Shown: one piece after another, positions 8,236 through 17,636 of the stretch | Layout of the letters: the number at the start of each line of letters is the position of its first letter | How positions within the stretch are numbered: the stretch's first letter is position 1 | Assembly (NCBI RefSeq): GCF_000717335.1 | Contig: NZ_JNYZ01000044.1 | Span: forward strand, 8,925 to 72,924 | Source of the DNA: Amycolatopsis jejuensis | GTDB taxonomy: Bacteria > Actinomycetota > Actinomycetes > Mycobacteriales > Pseudonocardiaceae | Direction of reading: 5' to 3' | Length of the DNA stretch: 64,000 bases | Made by a program: the position numbers and the translations under genes | Notes under the pieces: generated by a model | Database searches by the model: none | Seen by the model: the letters and a program-made list of their open reading frames with translations, nothing else | What the model was told of the DNA's origin: nothing

Positions 8236-8928
8236 ATGGAACTCGGATACCGGGTGGAACCCGCCGCCGAACGGCTTTCCGCCGACCTCGTCGACCAGCT
8301 GCGCGAGTACGACGTCGCCGACCTGGCGGACACGATGCGGCACGCCGGCACGATGTTCGGCATCCGCGGCGTGTACCAGCCGATCGACCGGATCGCCGGG
8401 CCTGCCGTCACGCTCAGCGTCACGGTGGCCAACATCGACATGCTGCGGGTCGCGCTCGACACCTGCCAGCGGGGTGACGTGCTGGTGATCAACGCCCGCG
8501 GTGCCGTCACCACCGCGATGCTGGGTGGGTACATGAGCCTGGCGCTGGTGAACCGCGGCGTTGCCGGGGTCGTCGTCGACGGCGCGGTGCGCGATGCCCA
8601 TGAAATGCGCAAACACGGGCTGGCTGTGTTCGCCCGCGGCGTCACCACCAACGGCGCCGCCCGTACCGCGCCCGGCGAGGTGAACGTGCCGGTCGCGTGC
8701 GGGGGAGTGGTGGTGAACCCGGGTGACGTGATCGTCGCCGACGAGGGCGGCATCGTCGCGATCCCGCCCGCTGCCGTCCCCGGAGTGCTGGCCAAGGCGG
8801 CGGACCTCGTCGCCGTGCACCGCGGCTGGGACGAGGAGGTCGCCCGCGGCGAGATCTTCGGGCTCGCCGACAGCCGCGCCCGCGCGCTCGCCGACGGCCT
8901 CAAGTTCCCGACCACCGACGCGAAGTGA
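8236..8928 (+). CDS. RraA-like 4-hydroxy-2-oxoacid aldolase
   Basis: A 230-residue protein of the RraA / HMG-CHA aldolase family. Enzymes of this fold split 4-hydroxy-4-methyl-2-oxoglutarate or 4-carboxy-4-hydroxy-2-oxoadipate to pyruvate plus an oxoacid, using a divalent metal. The conserved VVDGAVRDAHE segment (about residues 112-122) holds the Arg-Asp pair typical of the catalytic aldolases, preceded by the GDVLVINARG strand. The start ATG follows AAAGGA. The gene lies between the binding protein and a second, unrelated aldolase, so this operon probably handles a pyruvate-yielding carbon skeleton. A true regulator-of-RNase-E role is unlikely here. Confidence 0.82.
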   Translation: MELGYRVEPAAERLSADLVDQLREYDVADLADTMRHAGTMFGIRGVYQPIDRIAGPAVTLSVTVANIDMLRVALDTCQRGDVLVINARGAVTTAMLGGYMSLALVNRGVAGVVVDGAVRDAHEMRKHGLAVFARGVTTNGAARTAPGEVNVPVACGGVVVNPGDVIVADEGGIVAIPPAAVPGVLAKAADLVAVHRGWDEEVARGEIFGLADSRARALADGLKFPTTDAK

Positions 8929-8939
8929 GGAGCTTTCCC

Positions 8940-9716
8940 ATGCGCACCAACCGGTTACGTGCATTGCTCGCCGAGGACCGCCCGCTGTTCGGCGCGTTCA
9001 TGAACTTCGCAACCCCGCGGCAGGTGGAGTTCGTCGGGCACCTCGGGTTCGACTGGGTGCTGCTCGACGCCGAGCACGACGGGCTCACCGTGGACCAGGC
9101 GTACCAGCTGGTGTCCGCCGCGGACGCGGTCGGGCTCGGCACGGTCGTGCGGGCCTCGGCGAACCGGCCCGAGGTGCTGCTCGGCTTCGCCGAAACCGGC
9201 GCGAACTGCATCATCGCCCCGCACGTCACCGACCGGCAGGCGGCCGAGGACCTGGTCGCCGCGCTGGCCTATCCGCCGGTGGGCCGCCGCGGCCTCGGTG
9301 CCGGGTCGCGTGCGGCGAACTACGGTCTGACCCAGACACCCGCCGAGTATTTCGCCGCGACCGACACGCACACGATGCCCGCGGCGCTCCTGGAGGACGT
9401 CTCCGCATACGACGACCTCGACGAGATCCTGGCCGTTCCCGGCCTGGAGGTCTGCTGCCTCGGTGCCGGGGACCTGTCCGGTTCGCTCGGCGTGCCCGGC
9501 CAGTTCGACCACCCCGAGGTGGTCCGGCGGGTGACCGACGCGGCGGCCCGGATTTCCGCGGCAGGCAAGGTGATCAGCACGTCGGTGGGCGACGGTGCGG
9601 CCGCGCGGGCCTCGGCCGCGATGGGCGCGCGGCTCATCGCGGTGAGCAACACCGGCCTGCTCGGCAAGGCGGGGCGGGAGTTCCTGGCACAGGCCCGCGA
9701 ACCGGTCCCGGCATGA
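8940..9716 (+). CDS. HpcH/HpaI family class II aldolase
   Basis: A 258-residue TIM-barrel aldolase of the HpcH/HpaI family, which retro-aldol cleaves 4-hydroxy-2-oxoacids to pyruvate and an aldehyde using a divalent metal. Visible landmarks are LLDAEHDG (catalytic His near residue 43), VVRAS (Arg), the metal-side glutamate in ALLEDVSAYDDL and the aspartate in GAGDLSGSLG. The ATG at 8940 follows GAGGAGC. Its sixth codon is TTA (8955-8957), very rare in this DNA. It overlaps the next ABC ATPase gene by ATGA. Paired with the RraA-like gene it suggests sequential or alternative C-C cleavage. Confidence 0.87.
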   Translation: MRTNRLRALLAEDRPLFGAFMNFATPRQVEFVGHLGFDWVLLDAEHDGLTVDQAYQLVSAADAVGLGTVVRASANRPEVLLGFAETGANCIIAPHVTDRQAAEDLVAALAYPPVGRRGLGAGSRAANYGLTQTPAEYFAATDTHTMPAALLEDVSAYDDLDEILAVPGLEVCCLGAGDLSGSLGVPGQFDHPEVVRRVTDAAARISAAGKVISTSVGDGAAARASAAMGARLIAVSNTGLLGKAGREFLAQAREPVPA

Positions 9717-10729
9717 CCTCGGCCGCGACGGTGGACCCGCTGCTGCGCGTACGCGGCCTTGAGGTCGTGTTCCCGGGGTCGCGGCGCGTGCTGCATGCGG
9801 TCAACGGCGTGTCGTTCGACCTCGCGCGCGGCGAAACCCTCGGCCTGGTCGGCGAATCCGGCTGCGGGAAGTCGACGATCGGGCGCGCACTGCTCGGGCT
9901 CGTGCCGGAGCCCGGCCAGGTCGTGGCGGGCTCGATCGAGGTCGACGGCGAGGACGTCACGGCCGCTCCACCGTCGCGGCGCCGGGAACTGCGCGGCGCG
10001 AAGCTGGCCATGGTGTTCCAGGACCCGATGTCCGCGCTCAACCCGGTGATGACGGTCGGCGCGCAATTGCGGGAAGCCCTTGGCGTGCATACGGATTTGC
10101 GGGGCCGGAAGGCCGACGACCGGGCCGCCGAGCTGCTCGCGCTGGTCGGCATCCCGGCCCCGCGGGACCGGCTGCGCGCGTACCCGCACCAGCTGTCCGG
10201 CGGGATGCGGCAGCGGGTCGGGATCGCGATGGCGATCAGCTGCGAACCGGCCGTGCTCGTCGCCGACGAGCCGACCACCGCGCTCGACGTGACGGTGCAG
10301 GCGCAGGTACTCGACCTGCTGCGCCGGCTGTCGGACGGGCTCGGGATGGCGGTCGTGCTGGTGAGCCACGATCTCGGGGTGGTCGCCGGGCTGGCCGACC
10401 GGGTCGTGGTGCTTTACGGCGGGTATGTCGTGGAGGAGGGCACTGCCGAGGACGTGCTGACCGCGCCGGTGCATCCGTACACCGCGGCGCTGATCGGGTC
10501 GCGCGCGGAGATCGACGGACCTCGGCCGGACCGGTTGCGGGCAATTCCGGGTAGCGCCCCGGCATTGGCCGGACCGGCGCTGGAGTGTCCGTTCCGGCCG
10601 CGGTGCGCGTATGCGGAACCTGCTTGCCGTCAAGGGAATCCGGTGCTGGAGACTGTCCGGCCCGGACACCGCGCGGCATGTCCGGTGCGGGCGCGGGCGC
10701 TCGCCGGAGCTGCCGGAGGTGCGGCATGA
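9713..10729 (+). CDS. Peptide ABC transporter ATP-binding protein (DppD type)
   Basis: A 338-residue ABC ATPase that would power import on the cytoplasmic side. Walker A is GESGCGKST, the signature is LSGGMRQR, Walker B is VLVADEP followed by TTALD, and the switch histidine follows in LVSHDLG. The C-terminal cysteine-containing oligopeptide-transporter extension (CPFRPRCAYAEPAC) is present. It overlaps the aldolase gene and the following ATPase gene, each by ATGA, consistent with one transcript. Confidence 0.92.
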   Translation: MTSAATVDPLLRVRGLEVVFPGSRRVLHAVNGVSFDLARGETLGLVGESGCGKSTIGRALLGLVPEPGQVVAGSIEVDGEDVTAAPPSRRRELRGAKLAMVFQDPMSALNPVMTVGAQLREALGVHTDLRGRKADDRAAELLALVGIPAPRDRLRAYPHQLSGGMRQRVGIAMAISCEPAVLVADEPTTALDVTVQAQVLDLLRRLSDGLGMAVVLVSHDLGVVAGLADRVVVLYGGYVVEEGTAEDVLTAPVHPYTAALIGSRAEIDGPRPDRLRAIPGSAPALAGPALECPFRPRCAYAEPACRQGNPVLETVRPGHRAACPVRARALAGAAGGAA

Positions 10730-11706
10730 CCACGCCGCTGCTGGAAGTGTCGGACCTGAGGGTCCACTTTGGACTCCGCTCGCGGCTGCGGCGACGGGCC
10801 GTGCTCAAGGCTGTCGACGGCGTATCGTTTCACCTCGACGCGGGCGAAACCCTCGGCCTGGTCGGGGAATCCGGGTGCGGGAAGAGTACGACCAGCCGGG
10901 CGTTGCTGCGGCTGGTGCCGGTCACGTCGGGTGCCGTGAAGTTCGAGGGACGGGACCTGACCACGTTGGGGCCCCGGGAGCTGCGCCGGGTACGGCGGCA
11001 TGCGCAGATGGTGTTCCAGGACCCGTACGCGAGCCTGGACCCACGGATGAAAGTCGCCGCCGCCATTGCCGAGCCACTGCGGATCCACCGGCTCGCGACC
11101 GGCCGGGAGGCGGCGGACCAGGTCGGCGAATTGCTTGATGCGGTGGGCCTTCCGGCGGATTCCGGTGAACGGTATCCGCACGAGTTCTCCGGTGGGCAAC
11201 GCCAGCGGATCGCCATTGCCCGCGCGCTCGCCGCCCGGCCGAAGCTGCTGCTGTGCGACGAGCCGGTGTCCGCATTGGACGTTTCGGTGCAGGCACAGGT
11301 GCTGAACCTGCTGGAAGATCTGCAGGAACGATTCGGCCTGACCTATTTGTTCGTCGCGCACGACCTGGCCGCGGTCCGGCATCTGTCCCGGCGGATCGCG
11401 GTGATGTACCTCGGCCGGATCGTCGAGATCGGTGACCGCGAAGACGTTGCCGCGCGGCCACTGCATCCGTACGCGCAGGCTTTGCTGTCTGCGGTACCGC
11501 GCTCGGACCCGCGCGTGGAGCGGACGCGGGAACGGATCATCCTCTCCGGCGACCTGCCCGACCCGGGCGCGACGCCGGACGGCTGTCCATTCCAGACTCG
11601 ATGCCCGGCAGTGCAGGATCGCTGCCGGGTCGAGGCGCCGCAACTGGACGAGGTCGCGTCCGGGCACCGCGTCGCCTGTCACTTCTGGGAGCGGAGGGCG
11701 GCATGA
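10726..11706 (+). CDS. Peptide ABC transporter ATP-binding protein (DppF type)
   Basis: A 326-residue ABC ATPase and partner of the preceding DppD-type protein. Walker A is GESGCGKST, the Q-loop is [12 protein letters not shown], the signature is FSGGQRQR, Walker B is LLLCDEP and the switch segment is FVAHDLA. The C-terminal extension carries CPFQTRCPAVQDRC. Both ends overlap the neighbouring genes by ATGA. A palindrome GTCCA-CTT-TGGAC lies within its 5' end at 10762-10774. Confidence 0.92.
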   Translation: MTTPLLEVSDLRVHFGLRSRLRRRAVLKAVDGVSFHLDAGETLGLVGESGCGKSTTSRALLRLVPVTSGAVKFEGRDLTTLGPRELRRVRRHAQMVFQDPYASLDPRMKVAAAIAEPLRIHRLATGREAADQVGELLDAVGLPADSGERYPHEFSGGQRQRIAIARALAARPKLLLCDEPVSALDVSVQAQVLNLLEDLQERFGLTYLFVAHDLAAVRHLSRRIAVMYLGRIVEIGDREDVAARPLHPYAQALLSAVPRSDPRVERTRERIILSGDLPDPGATPDGCPFQTRCPAVQDRCRVEAPQLDEVASGHRVACHFWERRAA

Positions 11707-12623
11707 CCCGATTTCTCTTGCGCCGCGCCGGATTGGCGGTGCTGGTCCTTTTCGCGGTGGTGACGTTGACGTTCTTCGTGCTCCATGCCTCGGGTGACCC
11801 GATCGGTGTGGCCCTGCAGGGTTCCGGTGCGTCCGATGCGGATGTGGCCCGGATCAAGCACGAACTGGGTTACGACCGGCCCCTGCCGGTGCAATACGTC
11901 GACTACCTCGGCGGAATTGTCCGAGGCAATTTCGGGGCATCGCTGCAATACGGGCAGGACAGTATGGGCTTGGTGCTGCAACGATTGCCGTACACCCTGC
12001 TGCTTGCCGGTGCCGCATTGCTGGTCACCGCGTTGGTTGCGTTGCCGCTCGGGATTCTCGCCGGACGGCGGCGCGGTGGCGTCGCGGACCGGATCGCCGG
12101 TTTCCTTGCTGCATTGGGACAGTCGGTGCCGCCGTTCGTGACCGGGCCGATTCTGATCCTCGTGTTCGCGGTGGCATTGCCGTGGTTCCCGGTGTCGGGT
12201 GCGGGTTCGGCGGGTTCTTTGGTCCTTCCGGCGATCACGCTCGCGCTCTTTCCGTTGTCCCGCGTGGTCCGGCTGTTGCGGTCCGGGATGCTCGAAGCCG
12301 GAACGGCCGAACACGTGAGTACCGCGCGGGCGAAAGGGTTGCGGGAACGCGCAGTCGTGCTCCGGCATGTGTTCCGTAATGCTTTGTTGCCGGTGCTCAC
12401 TGTCATTGCGGTGCAAATCACGCAAATGCTCGGCGGTGCGGTGGTGGTCGAGGCGGTGTTCGGCTGGCCCGGCATCGGCAGTTTCGCCAGGGACGCGCTG
12501 ATCAACAGCGATTTCCCGCTGGCGCAGACGATCGTCGTGGTGACCGCGGCCGGGGTCGTGCTGATCAACCTGGTGACCGACCTCGGGTATTCGCTGATCG
12601 ACCCGCGCATCCGGCTCCGCTGA
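11703..12623 (+). CDS. Peptide ABC transporter permease (DppB type)
   Basis: A 306-residue inner-membrane permease with about six transmembrane segments. The N-terminus RFLLRRAGLAVLVLFAVVTLTF followed by GDPIG is characteristic of DppB-type proteins. The EAA loop lies near STARAKGLRERAVVLRHVFRNALLP, and the protein ends in the typical SLIDPRIRL. It overlaps the ATPase gene by ATGA and precedes the second permease by 12 bp. Confidence 0.92.
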   Translation: MTRFLLRRAGLAVLVLFAVVTLTFFVLHASGDPIGVALQGSGASDADVARIKHELGYDRPLPVQYVDYLGGIVRGNFGASLQYGQDSMGLVLQRLPYTLLLAGAALLVTALVALPLGILAGRRRGGVADRIAGFLAALGQSVPPFVTGPILILVFAVALPWFPVSGAGSAGSLVLPAITLALFPLSRVVRLLRSGMLEAGTAEHVSTARAKGLRERAVVLRHVFRNALLPVLTVIAVQITQMLGGAVVVEAVFGWPGIGSFARDALINSDFPLAQTIVVVTAAGVVLINLVTDLGYSLIDPRIRLR

Positions 12624-12635
12624 GAGGAGAAGACG

Positions 12636-13531
12636 ATGGATTCGACGATTCCTCCGGCGGCCACTCCGGTTCTGGTCGGCACACCCCGGTTCACCATCCG
12701 GCACAAGCGGTTCCGCGATATCTCCGCTTACGTGTCGATGGCGGTGCTCGCGTTGCTGGTGGTGGCCGGGCTGATCGGGCCGATGTTGTTACCGGCGCCG
12801 GACATTCAATCGCTGCCGGACGCACTCCGGCCGCCGGCATGGGTCTCCGGCGGAACCGCACAGCATGTGCTCGGCACCGACCAATTCGGGTCCGACGAGC
12901 TTTCCCGCGTGGTGAACGGCATTCGGACCTCGCTGTTCGTTTCGGTGCTCGCCACGGCCATTGCCGGGGTGGCGGGAATCGCGCTCGGCACGCTCGCCGG
13001 GTATTGGCGTGGCTGGTTCGACGAGGTCGTGATGCGCATTGCCGACATCCAGCTGTCGGTACCCGGTATTCTGCTGGTGCTGACCGTGGTGACCGTACTG
13101 CGGCCGAGTTTCGTGACGATTGTGCTGGTGCTGGCGCTTTCCGCCTGGGTGCTGTTCGCCCGGGTCGCGCGGGCGCAGGTGCTTTCGCTGCGCGAACAGG
13201 AAGTGGTGCTCGCCATCCGCGGGCTCGGCGCGTCCGACCTGCGGATCCTGGTACGGCACGTGCTGCCCAACATCACCGCGCCGCTCGTGGTCATCGCGAC
13301 CTTCGAGGTGGCCAGCCTGATCATCGCCGAGGCGTCGCTCGGCTACCTGGGCTCGGCGTCCCGCCGCCCACCCCGACCCTCGGTGCGATGATCGCGGCCG
13401 GTCAAGGTGGACTGACCACCGGGGTGTGGTGGCCGGTCGTCGTGCCCGGCGTCGCGATCGCCGCGTTCATCCTGTGCGTCAACCTGCTCGGCGACTGGCT
13501 GCGCGATCGGCTCGACCCGCACAGCCGCTGA
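12636..13531 (+). pseudogene. Peptide ABC transporter permease (DppC type), single-base frameshift
   Basis: The first frame (12636-13391) gives a normal DppC-type permease up to AEASLGYLG and then runs into unrelated arginine/proline-rich residues and a stop. The expected end of the family (GVPPPTPTLGAMI, then membrane segment, then DWLRDRLDPHSR) continues in another frame to 13531. Restoring one C at about 13351-13352 rejoins the two halves into a protein of about 298 residues. This is either a sequencing error in a C/G-rich stretch or a real inactivating mutation, which would cripple locus A import. A TTA leucine codon lies at 12789-12791. The start ATG follows GAGGAGAA. Confidence 0.85.
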
Positions 13532-13557
13532 TTTCTGGACAAAGGAGTGCACCTGCA

Positions 13558-15198
13558 GTGACGACTCTCGACCTGCTGTCCGCCACCATGCTCGAATTGT
13601 GGCAGGAACGCGACCCGTTCCGCGCCGCTCCGTTCGGCCACCCCGCCGCGGCACGCCTGCTGCCCACAATGAACGATGCGTCCCGGGAACGGCGGCGCCG
13701 CGCGTACGACGATGTGGCGCGCCAGGCCGCGGATCTCGCGCCCGAAGGACTGTCCGAACAGGACCGGCTGACCCGCGCAGTCCTGATCGAACAGGCTGCG
13801 GCAGCGCGGGATGTGCTGGCGTTGGAAACCGAATGCTTCACCGTGAGTCTCGCTCGGGAGTTCAGTACCGCGTCGGTGCTGCGGGGGATGACCAAGGTAA
13901 AGGTCGTCGACCTCGATGCGGCGACGGCGTATCTGGCGCGGCTCAGGGCGTTGCCGGAGTACGCGGACAACGATCTGGCGTTGCTCCGCCGCGGGGTGGG
14001 TTCCGGGCGGGCGCCGCTGTCCCGGCCGCTGCTCGTAGCGCTGTCCGAATTGGACGCTTATCTCGCCACCAGCCTCGACGCTGACCCATTGCTGGCTGCG
14101 CTGAGTGGTCCATGGCGGGAGGCGGGTGAGCGGATCGTCACCGGGGTGGTCCGGCCTGCGATCGAGCGATTCGTGTCAGGTGTGCGTTTCGATGTGCTCG
14201 ACGCGGCTCGTCCGGACGGCCGGGCCGGGGTGTGCTGGCTGCCCGACGGAGCCTCGGCGTACCAGGCACTCCTGCGCGAAGAGACCACTGTGGACCTTGA
14301 CCCCGCTGTGCTGCACGACGAAGGTCTCGATCTGCACTCACTTGCGGTGGAAGAGATTCGTGCGCTGGGTAAGTCGGTGTTCGGTACTGCCGACCTCGCC
14401 GAGGTTCTCGATCGGCTCCGAAATGGACCGGAACTGTCCTATCGCGACGGTGCCGAAGCGCTGTCCGGAACACGTGCGGCGATGCAGGCCATGGAAGACG
14501 GGCTGCCCCGCTGGTTCGGACTGCCCGATCTGCCCGCGTGTCCCGTGGAACCGATGCCCGCCGCAACCGCCGGGCACTACGGCGCCGGGCAATATATGCC
14601 GGGCTCGGTCGACGGAACCCGTTCCGGCGTATTCTATGTCAATACCACCGGGACCCGGCGGCGATACGAGACGACCGGAATGATTGCCGGGGGAGCAGTT
14701 CCGGGTAGCCACATTTTCTGGTCGTACGCATTCCGCGCCGATGTTCCGCGGTTCCGGCGGGTGGCGTTTGTTCCGGCCTTCGTCAAGGGCTGGGCCGCGT
14801 ACGCGTTGGGACTGGCGCACGAGATGGGCCGGTTCGAGGACGATCTCTCGCGGCTCGGGTACGCCGTGCGGCAGGCGGTGAACGCGGCCCGGCTGGTGGT
14901 CGACACCGGGGTGCATGCGCTTGGCTGGCACCGGGATCAGGCGTTGCGGTTCCTGCTGGAGGGCACCGCACTGTCCGAACGGGACGCTTCGGTGGAGCTC
15001 GAACGGATCATCGCGATGCCCGGTGAAGGACCGATTTTCTCGGTGGGCGGAAGGCGGATCGCCGACGCGCGCGCCGCTGCCGAAGACCGGATGGGCGACC
15101 GTTTCGACATCCGCGAATTCCACGACCGGCTGCTCGAAAACGGCGCCCTGCCCTTGGAAACCATGCGCTCGGTGATCGACGACTGGGCGTCCCGCTGA
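13558..15198 (+). CDS. DUF885 family protein lacking the family metal motif (probable pseudoenzyme)
   Basis: A 546-residue DUF885 protein, clearly homologous to the one encoded at 16011-17636 but strongly altered at the active site. Where the paralogue has HESVPGHH, this protein reads GGAVPGSH (residues 378-385): the leading His-Glu pair is Gly-Gly and one of the paired histidines is Ser. The later EGWALY glutamate is Lys410 in KGWAAY. The C-terminal helix AARLVVDTGVHALGW is well kept, so the fold is probably intact. A regulatory or structural partner of the active paralogue is one interpretation. Start is GTG with AAAGGAG 11 bases upstream. Confidence 0.8.
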   Translation: MTTLDLLSATMLELWQERDPFRAAPFGHPAAARLLPTMNDASRERRRRAYDDVARQAADLAPEGLSEQDRLTRAVLIEQAAAARDVLALETECFTVSLAREFSTASVLRGMTKVKVVDLDAATAYLARLRALPEYADNDLALLRRGVGSGRAPLSRPLLVALSELDAYLATSLDADPLLAALSGPWREAGERIVTGVVRPAIERFVSGVRFDVLDAARPDGRAGVCWLPDGASAYQALLREETTVDLDPAVLHDEGLDLHSLAVEEIRALGKSVFGTADLAEVLDRLRNGPELSYRDGAEALSGTRAAMQAMEDGLPRWFGLPDLPACPVEPMPAATAGHYGAGQYMPGSVDGTRSGVFYVNTTGTRRRYETTGMIAGGAVPGSHIFWSYAFRADVPRFRRVAFVPAFVKGWAAYALGLAHEMGRFEDDLSRLGYAVRQAVNAARLVVDTGVHALGWHRDQALRFLLEGTALSERDASVELERIIAMPGEGPIFSVGGRRIADARAAAEDRMGDRFDIREFHDRLLENGALPLETMRSVIDDWASR

Positions 15199-15213
15199 AC
15201 CGACAGGAGTGTC

Positions 15214-16014
15214 ATGAAAACGTTCTACCCGCTGCTGACCTGGGTCGAAGCGGCCGAAGCGGCAGCCGCCGGACGGGTCGCGCTGCTGCCGATCGGGACC
15301 GTCGACGCGAACGGGCCGCAGATCCCGATGGGCTTCGACTACCTGGTGTCCGCGGCGCTGGCCGAGCAGGCCGCCGACCGCACCGGTGATGTCTGGCTGC
15401 CGCCGCTGGCGTATGGAGTTTCCGAGGCACTGTCCGGATTTCCGGGCACGATCGCGATGCCGCCGGACAAGCTGGGGGAGCAGGTCGAGGCGGTGGTGCG
15501 CTCGCTCGTCAAGGGCGGTTTCGGCCACGTCCTGCTGATCACCAACCACGGGCCCAACCAGTTCCCGGTCGAGTACGCGTGCCGCCGCATCCGGCGTGAT
15601 ACCGGGGTGCTCGTCGCATCGGTCAATCCGGCCCGGCTCGCGACCGACCTGGCGGGTGACCTCTTCGCCGGTCCGGCTCCGTCGATCGGGCACGGTGCCG
15701 AGCCGGGGACGTCGCTGCTGATGCATTTGCATCCGTCCGCGGTGCGTACCGATCTCGCGTCCCGGCGGGAGAAGAGTGCCTTCCAGGGTTTGGAGGTGTT
15801 GACTCCCACCGACGTCCGCTTCGGCGACAGCCAGGTCAATGTTTTCCTTGAGCTGGAGGAGGTTTCGCCGACGGCGGGCTGGTCTGATCCATCGCGTGCT
15901 TCGGCGGAGAAGGGCGCAGTCCTCTTCGGACGGATGACTGACTACCTGGTCGATTTCCTCGGTACCTATCGGAAACTCGATACGCGGGCGGTGCCGCCGG
16001 AGGTGCAGCGGTGA
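15214..16014 (+). CDS. Creatininase family protein with altered metal-ligand motif
   Basis: A 266-residue member of the creatininase / creatinine amidohydrolase family. Classical members open cyclic amides with two metal ions, using a G-S-x-E-Q-H-G-x-H-L-P motif. Here the matching stretch reads GTVDANGPQIP: Glu becomes Asp, the ligand His becomes Asn and the second His becomes Gln. The later aspartate (GFDY) and the histidine in ITNHGPNQ remain. The metal site must differ from the textbook enzyme, so reaction and activity are uncertain. The start ATG follows ACAGGAG. Its stop overlaps the GTG of the next DUF885 gene. Confidence 0.75.
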   Translation: MKTFYPLLTWVEAAEAAAAGRVALLPIGTVDANGPQIPMGFDYLVSAALAEQAADRTGDVWLPPLAYGVSEALSGFPGTIAMPPDKLGEQVEAVVRSLVKGGFGHVLLITNHGPNQFPVEYACRRIRRDTGVLVASVNPARLATDLAGDLFAGPAPSIGHGAEPGTSLLMHLHPSAVRTDLASRREKSAFQGLEVLTPTDVRFGDSQVNVFLELEEVSPTAGWSDPSRASAEKGAVLFGRMTDYLVDFLGTYRKLDTRAVPPEVQR

Positions 16015-17636
16015 CACTGGCGGACATCGCGGACGATCTGCTCGGGTTGACCGTGGAATGGGATCCGTTCCTGTGCAGTGCGGTCGGAATCCCGGATGCG
16101 GCCGGGCTGGTGCCGGATCTCTCGGACGACGGCCAGGCGCGGCTGCGGGACGGATTCGCCTCGGCTTCCCGGGAACTGCAGCGGATCGACCCGGCTTCAC
16201 TGAGCTCCGAGGACCGGCTCACTTGGCAGATGGCGACGTGGCAATCTCGATTGTGGACGTCTATTGTGGACTCCCGCCGGGAGGAGTTCACGGTATCGCC
16301 GTACAAAGCGTGGTCCTTGCCGACCGCGATCACGAGTGTGATGCCGAAAGCTTTGTCTGATCCGGACGCGTTCCACTCGCGGTGCGCAAGTCTTGCTGGT
16401 GCGCTCGGACAGGCGCAGGATGCGTTGCGGCGGGGTGCGGCACGCGGGCGTACTCCGGTCCGGCGGCTGGTCGAGGGCGTCACGGCGTTGCTGGACGACC
16501 TGTTCGCCGCGGGTGGCCCGGAAAAGACGTTGGAGGGTAACGGGACTGCCGAAACCAGGGAGGTGCTGGCTTCGTCGGTCCGGCCCGCGCTCGGCGAGTT
16601 CCGGGAGTTCCTGGCCACCGAACTGGCTCCGCTGGCGCGCCCCGACGACCGGCCCGGCCTGTGCTGGATTCCCGGCGGGGAGGAGGCGTATCAGGCGTCG
16701 GTCGCGGAGCATACGACGACCTCGCTGACCCCGGCTGAAGTGCACGAACTGGGACGGGAAACGGTCGCTGCGCTCGCCTCGGAAGCCCGGCCTCTTGCGC
16801 AGGCGGTATTCGGCACGGAGGATCTCGCGGAGGTCGTCACCCGCCTTCGCGACGACCCGGCACTGCGCTTCGATTCCCCGGCCGAACTGCTCGCCGCGGC
16901 GGTCGAGTCATTCCACCGTGGACAGTCGGTTGTGGACAGTTTCATCGGGACACTTCCGGTGACGCGGTGCGAGGTGAAACCGATGCCGGACCTCGAAGCC
17001 GCCCGGATGATGCAGGCGTACTACCGGCCCGGCGACTCCACTGTGGACCGTCCGGGCATTTTCTGGGTCAACACGAACATCTCCCGCGGCGCGACTCGGT
17101 ACGAACTGGAAACGTTGGTGGCGCACGAATCCGTGCCCGGACACCACGTACAGTGGTCGATGGCGCGTGAGGTGCCGCACTGCCGGTATCGCAGCCTCGT
17201 GCCGACCACCGCGTTCATCGAAGGCTGGGCGCTCTACTGTGAACAGGAAGCTGACGAGCTGGGCCTGTTCACGAGCGACCTGTCGCGGCTGGGCAAGTGG
17301 TCGTCGCAGTCATGGCGAGCGGCGCGGCTGGTAGTGGACACGGGTTTGCACGCCATGGGCTGGACGCGGGCGCAGGCCGTGGAATATCTGCTGACTCACA
17401 CGGCGACGTCACCCGCGAATGCGGAGGGCGAGGTCGACCGATACATCGGAAACCCCGGTCAGGCCTTGGCTTATACGACCGGAGTGCTGGAGCTGCGCCG
17501 GTTGCGGCAGGAAGCGGAGTCGCGAATGGGCGCCCGGTTCGACCGGCGGGAGTTCCATGATCGGTTGCTGGCCCACGGTTCGCCGCCGTTGCCGCTGGTG
17601 CGCACGGCAATCGAGGAATGGATGGGAACAGCATGA
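16011..17636 (+). CDS. DUF885 family metallopeptidase-like protein with intact motif
   Basis: A 541-residue DUF885 protein. The family motif is intact as HESVPGHH (residues 372-379), with the downstream EGWALYCEQEADELG segment (Glu404) and the AARLVVDTGLHAMGW helix. Related proteins are regarded as zinc-dependent peptidases, although few have been tested. There is no signal peptide, so it should act in the cytoplasm on imported substrate. The GTG start overlaps the creatininase-like stop after a GGAGG site, and the end overlaps the M20 gene by ATGA. It presumably carries the activity that the degenerate paralogue at 13558-15198 lacks. Confidence 0.85.
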   Translation: MTLADIADDLLGLTVEWDPFLCSAVGIPDAAGLVPDLSDDGQARLRDGFASASRELQRIDPASLSSEDRLTWQMATWQSRLWTSIVDSRREEFTVSPYKAWSLPTAITSVMPKALSDPDAFHSRCASLAGALGQAQDALRRGAARGRTPVRRLVEGVTALLDDLFAAGGPEKTLEGNGTAETREVLASSVRPALGEFREFLATELAPLARPDDRPGLCWIPGGEEAYQASVAEHTTTSLTPAEVHELGRETVAALASEARPLAQAVFGTEDLAEVVTRLRDDPALRFDSPAELLAAAVESFHRGQSVVDSFIGTLPVTRCEVKPMPDLEAARMMQAYYRPGDSTVDRPGIFWVNTNISRGATRYELETLVAHESVPGHHVQWSMAREVPHCRYRSLVPTTAFIEGWALYCEQEADELGLFTSDLSRLGKWSSQSWRAARLVVDTGLHAMGWTRAQAVEYLLTHTATSPANAEGEVDRYIGNPGQALAYTTGVLELRRLRQEAESRMGARFDRREFHDRLLAHGSPPLPLVRTAIEEWMGTA

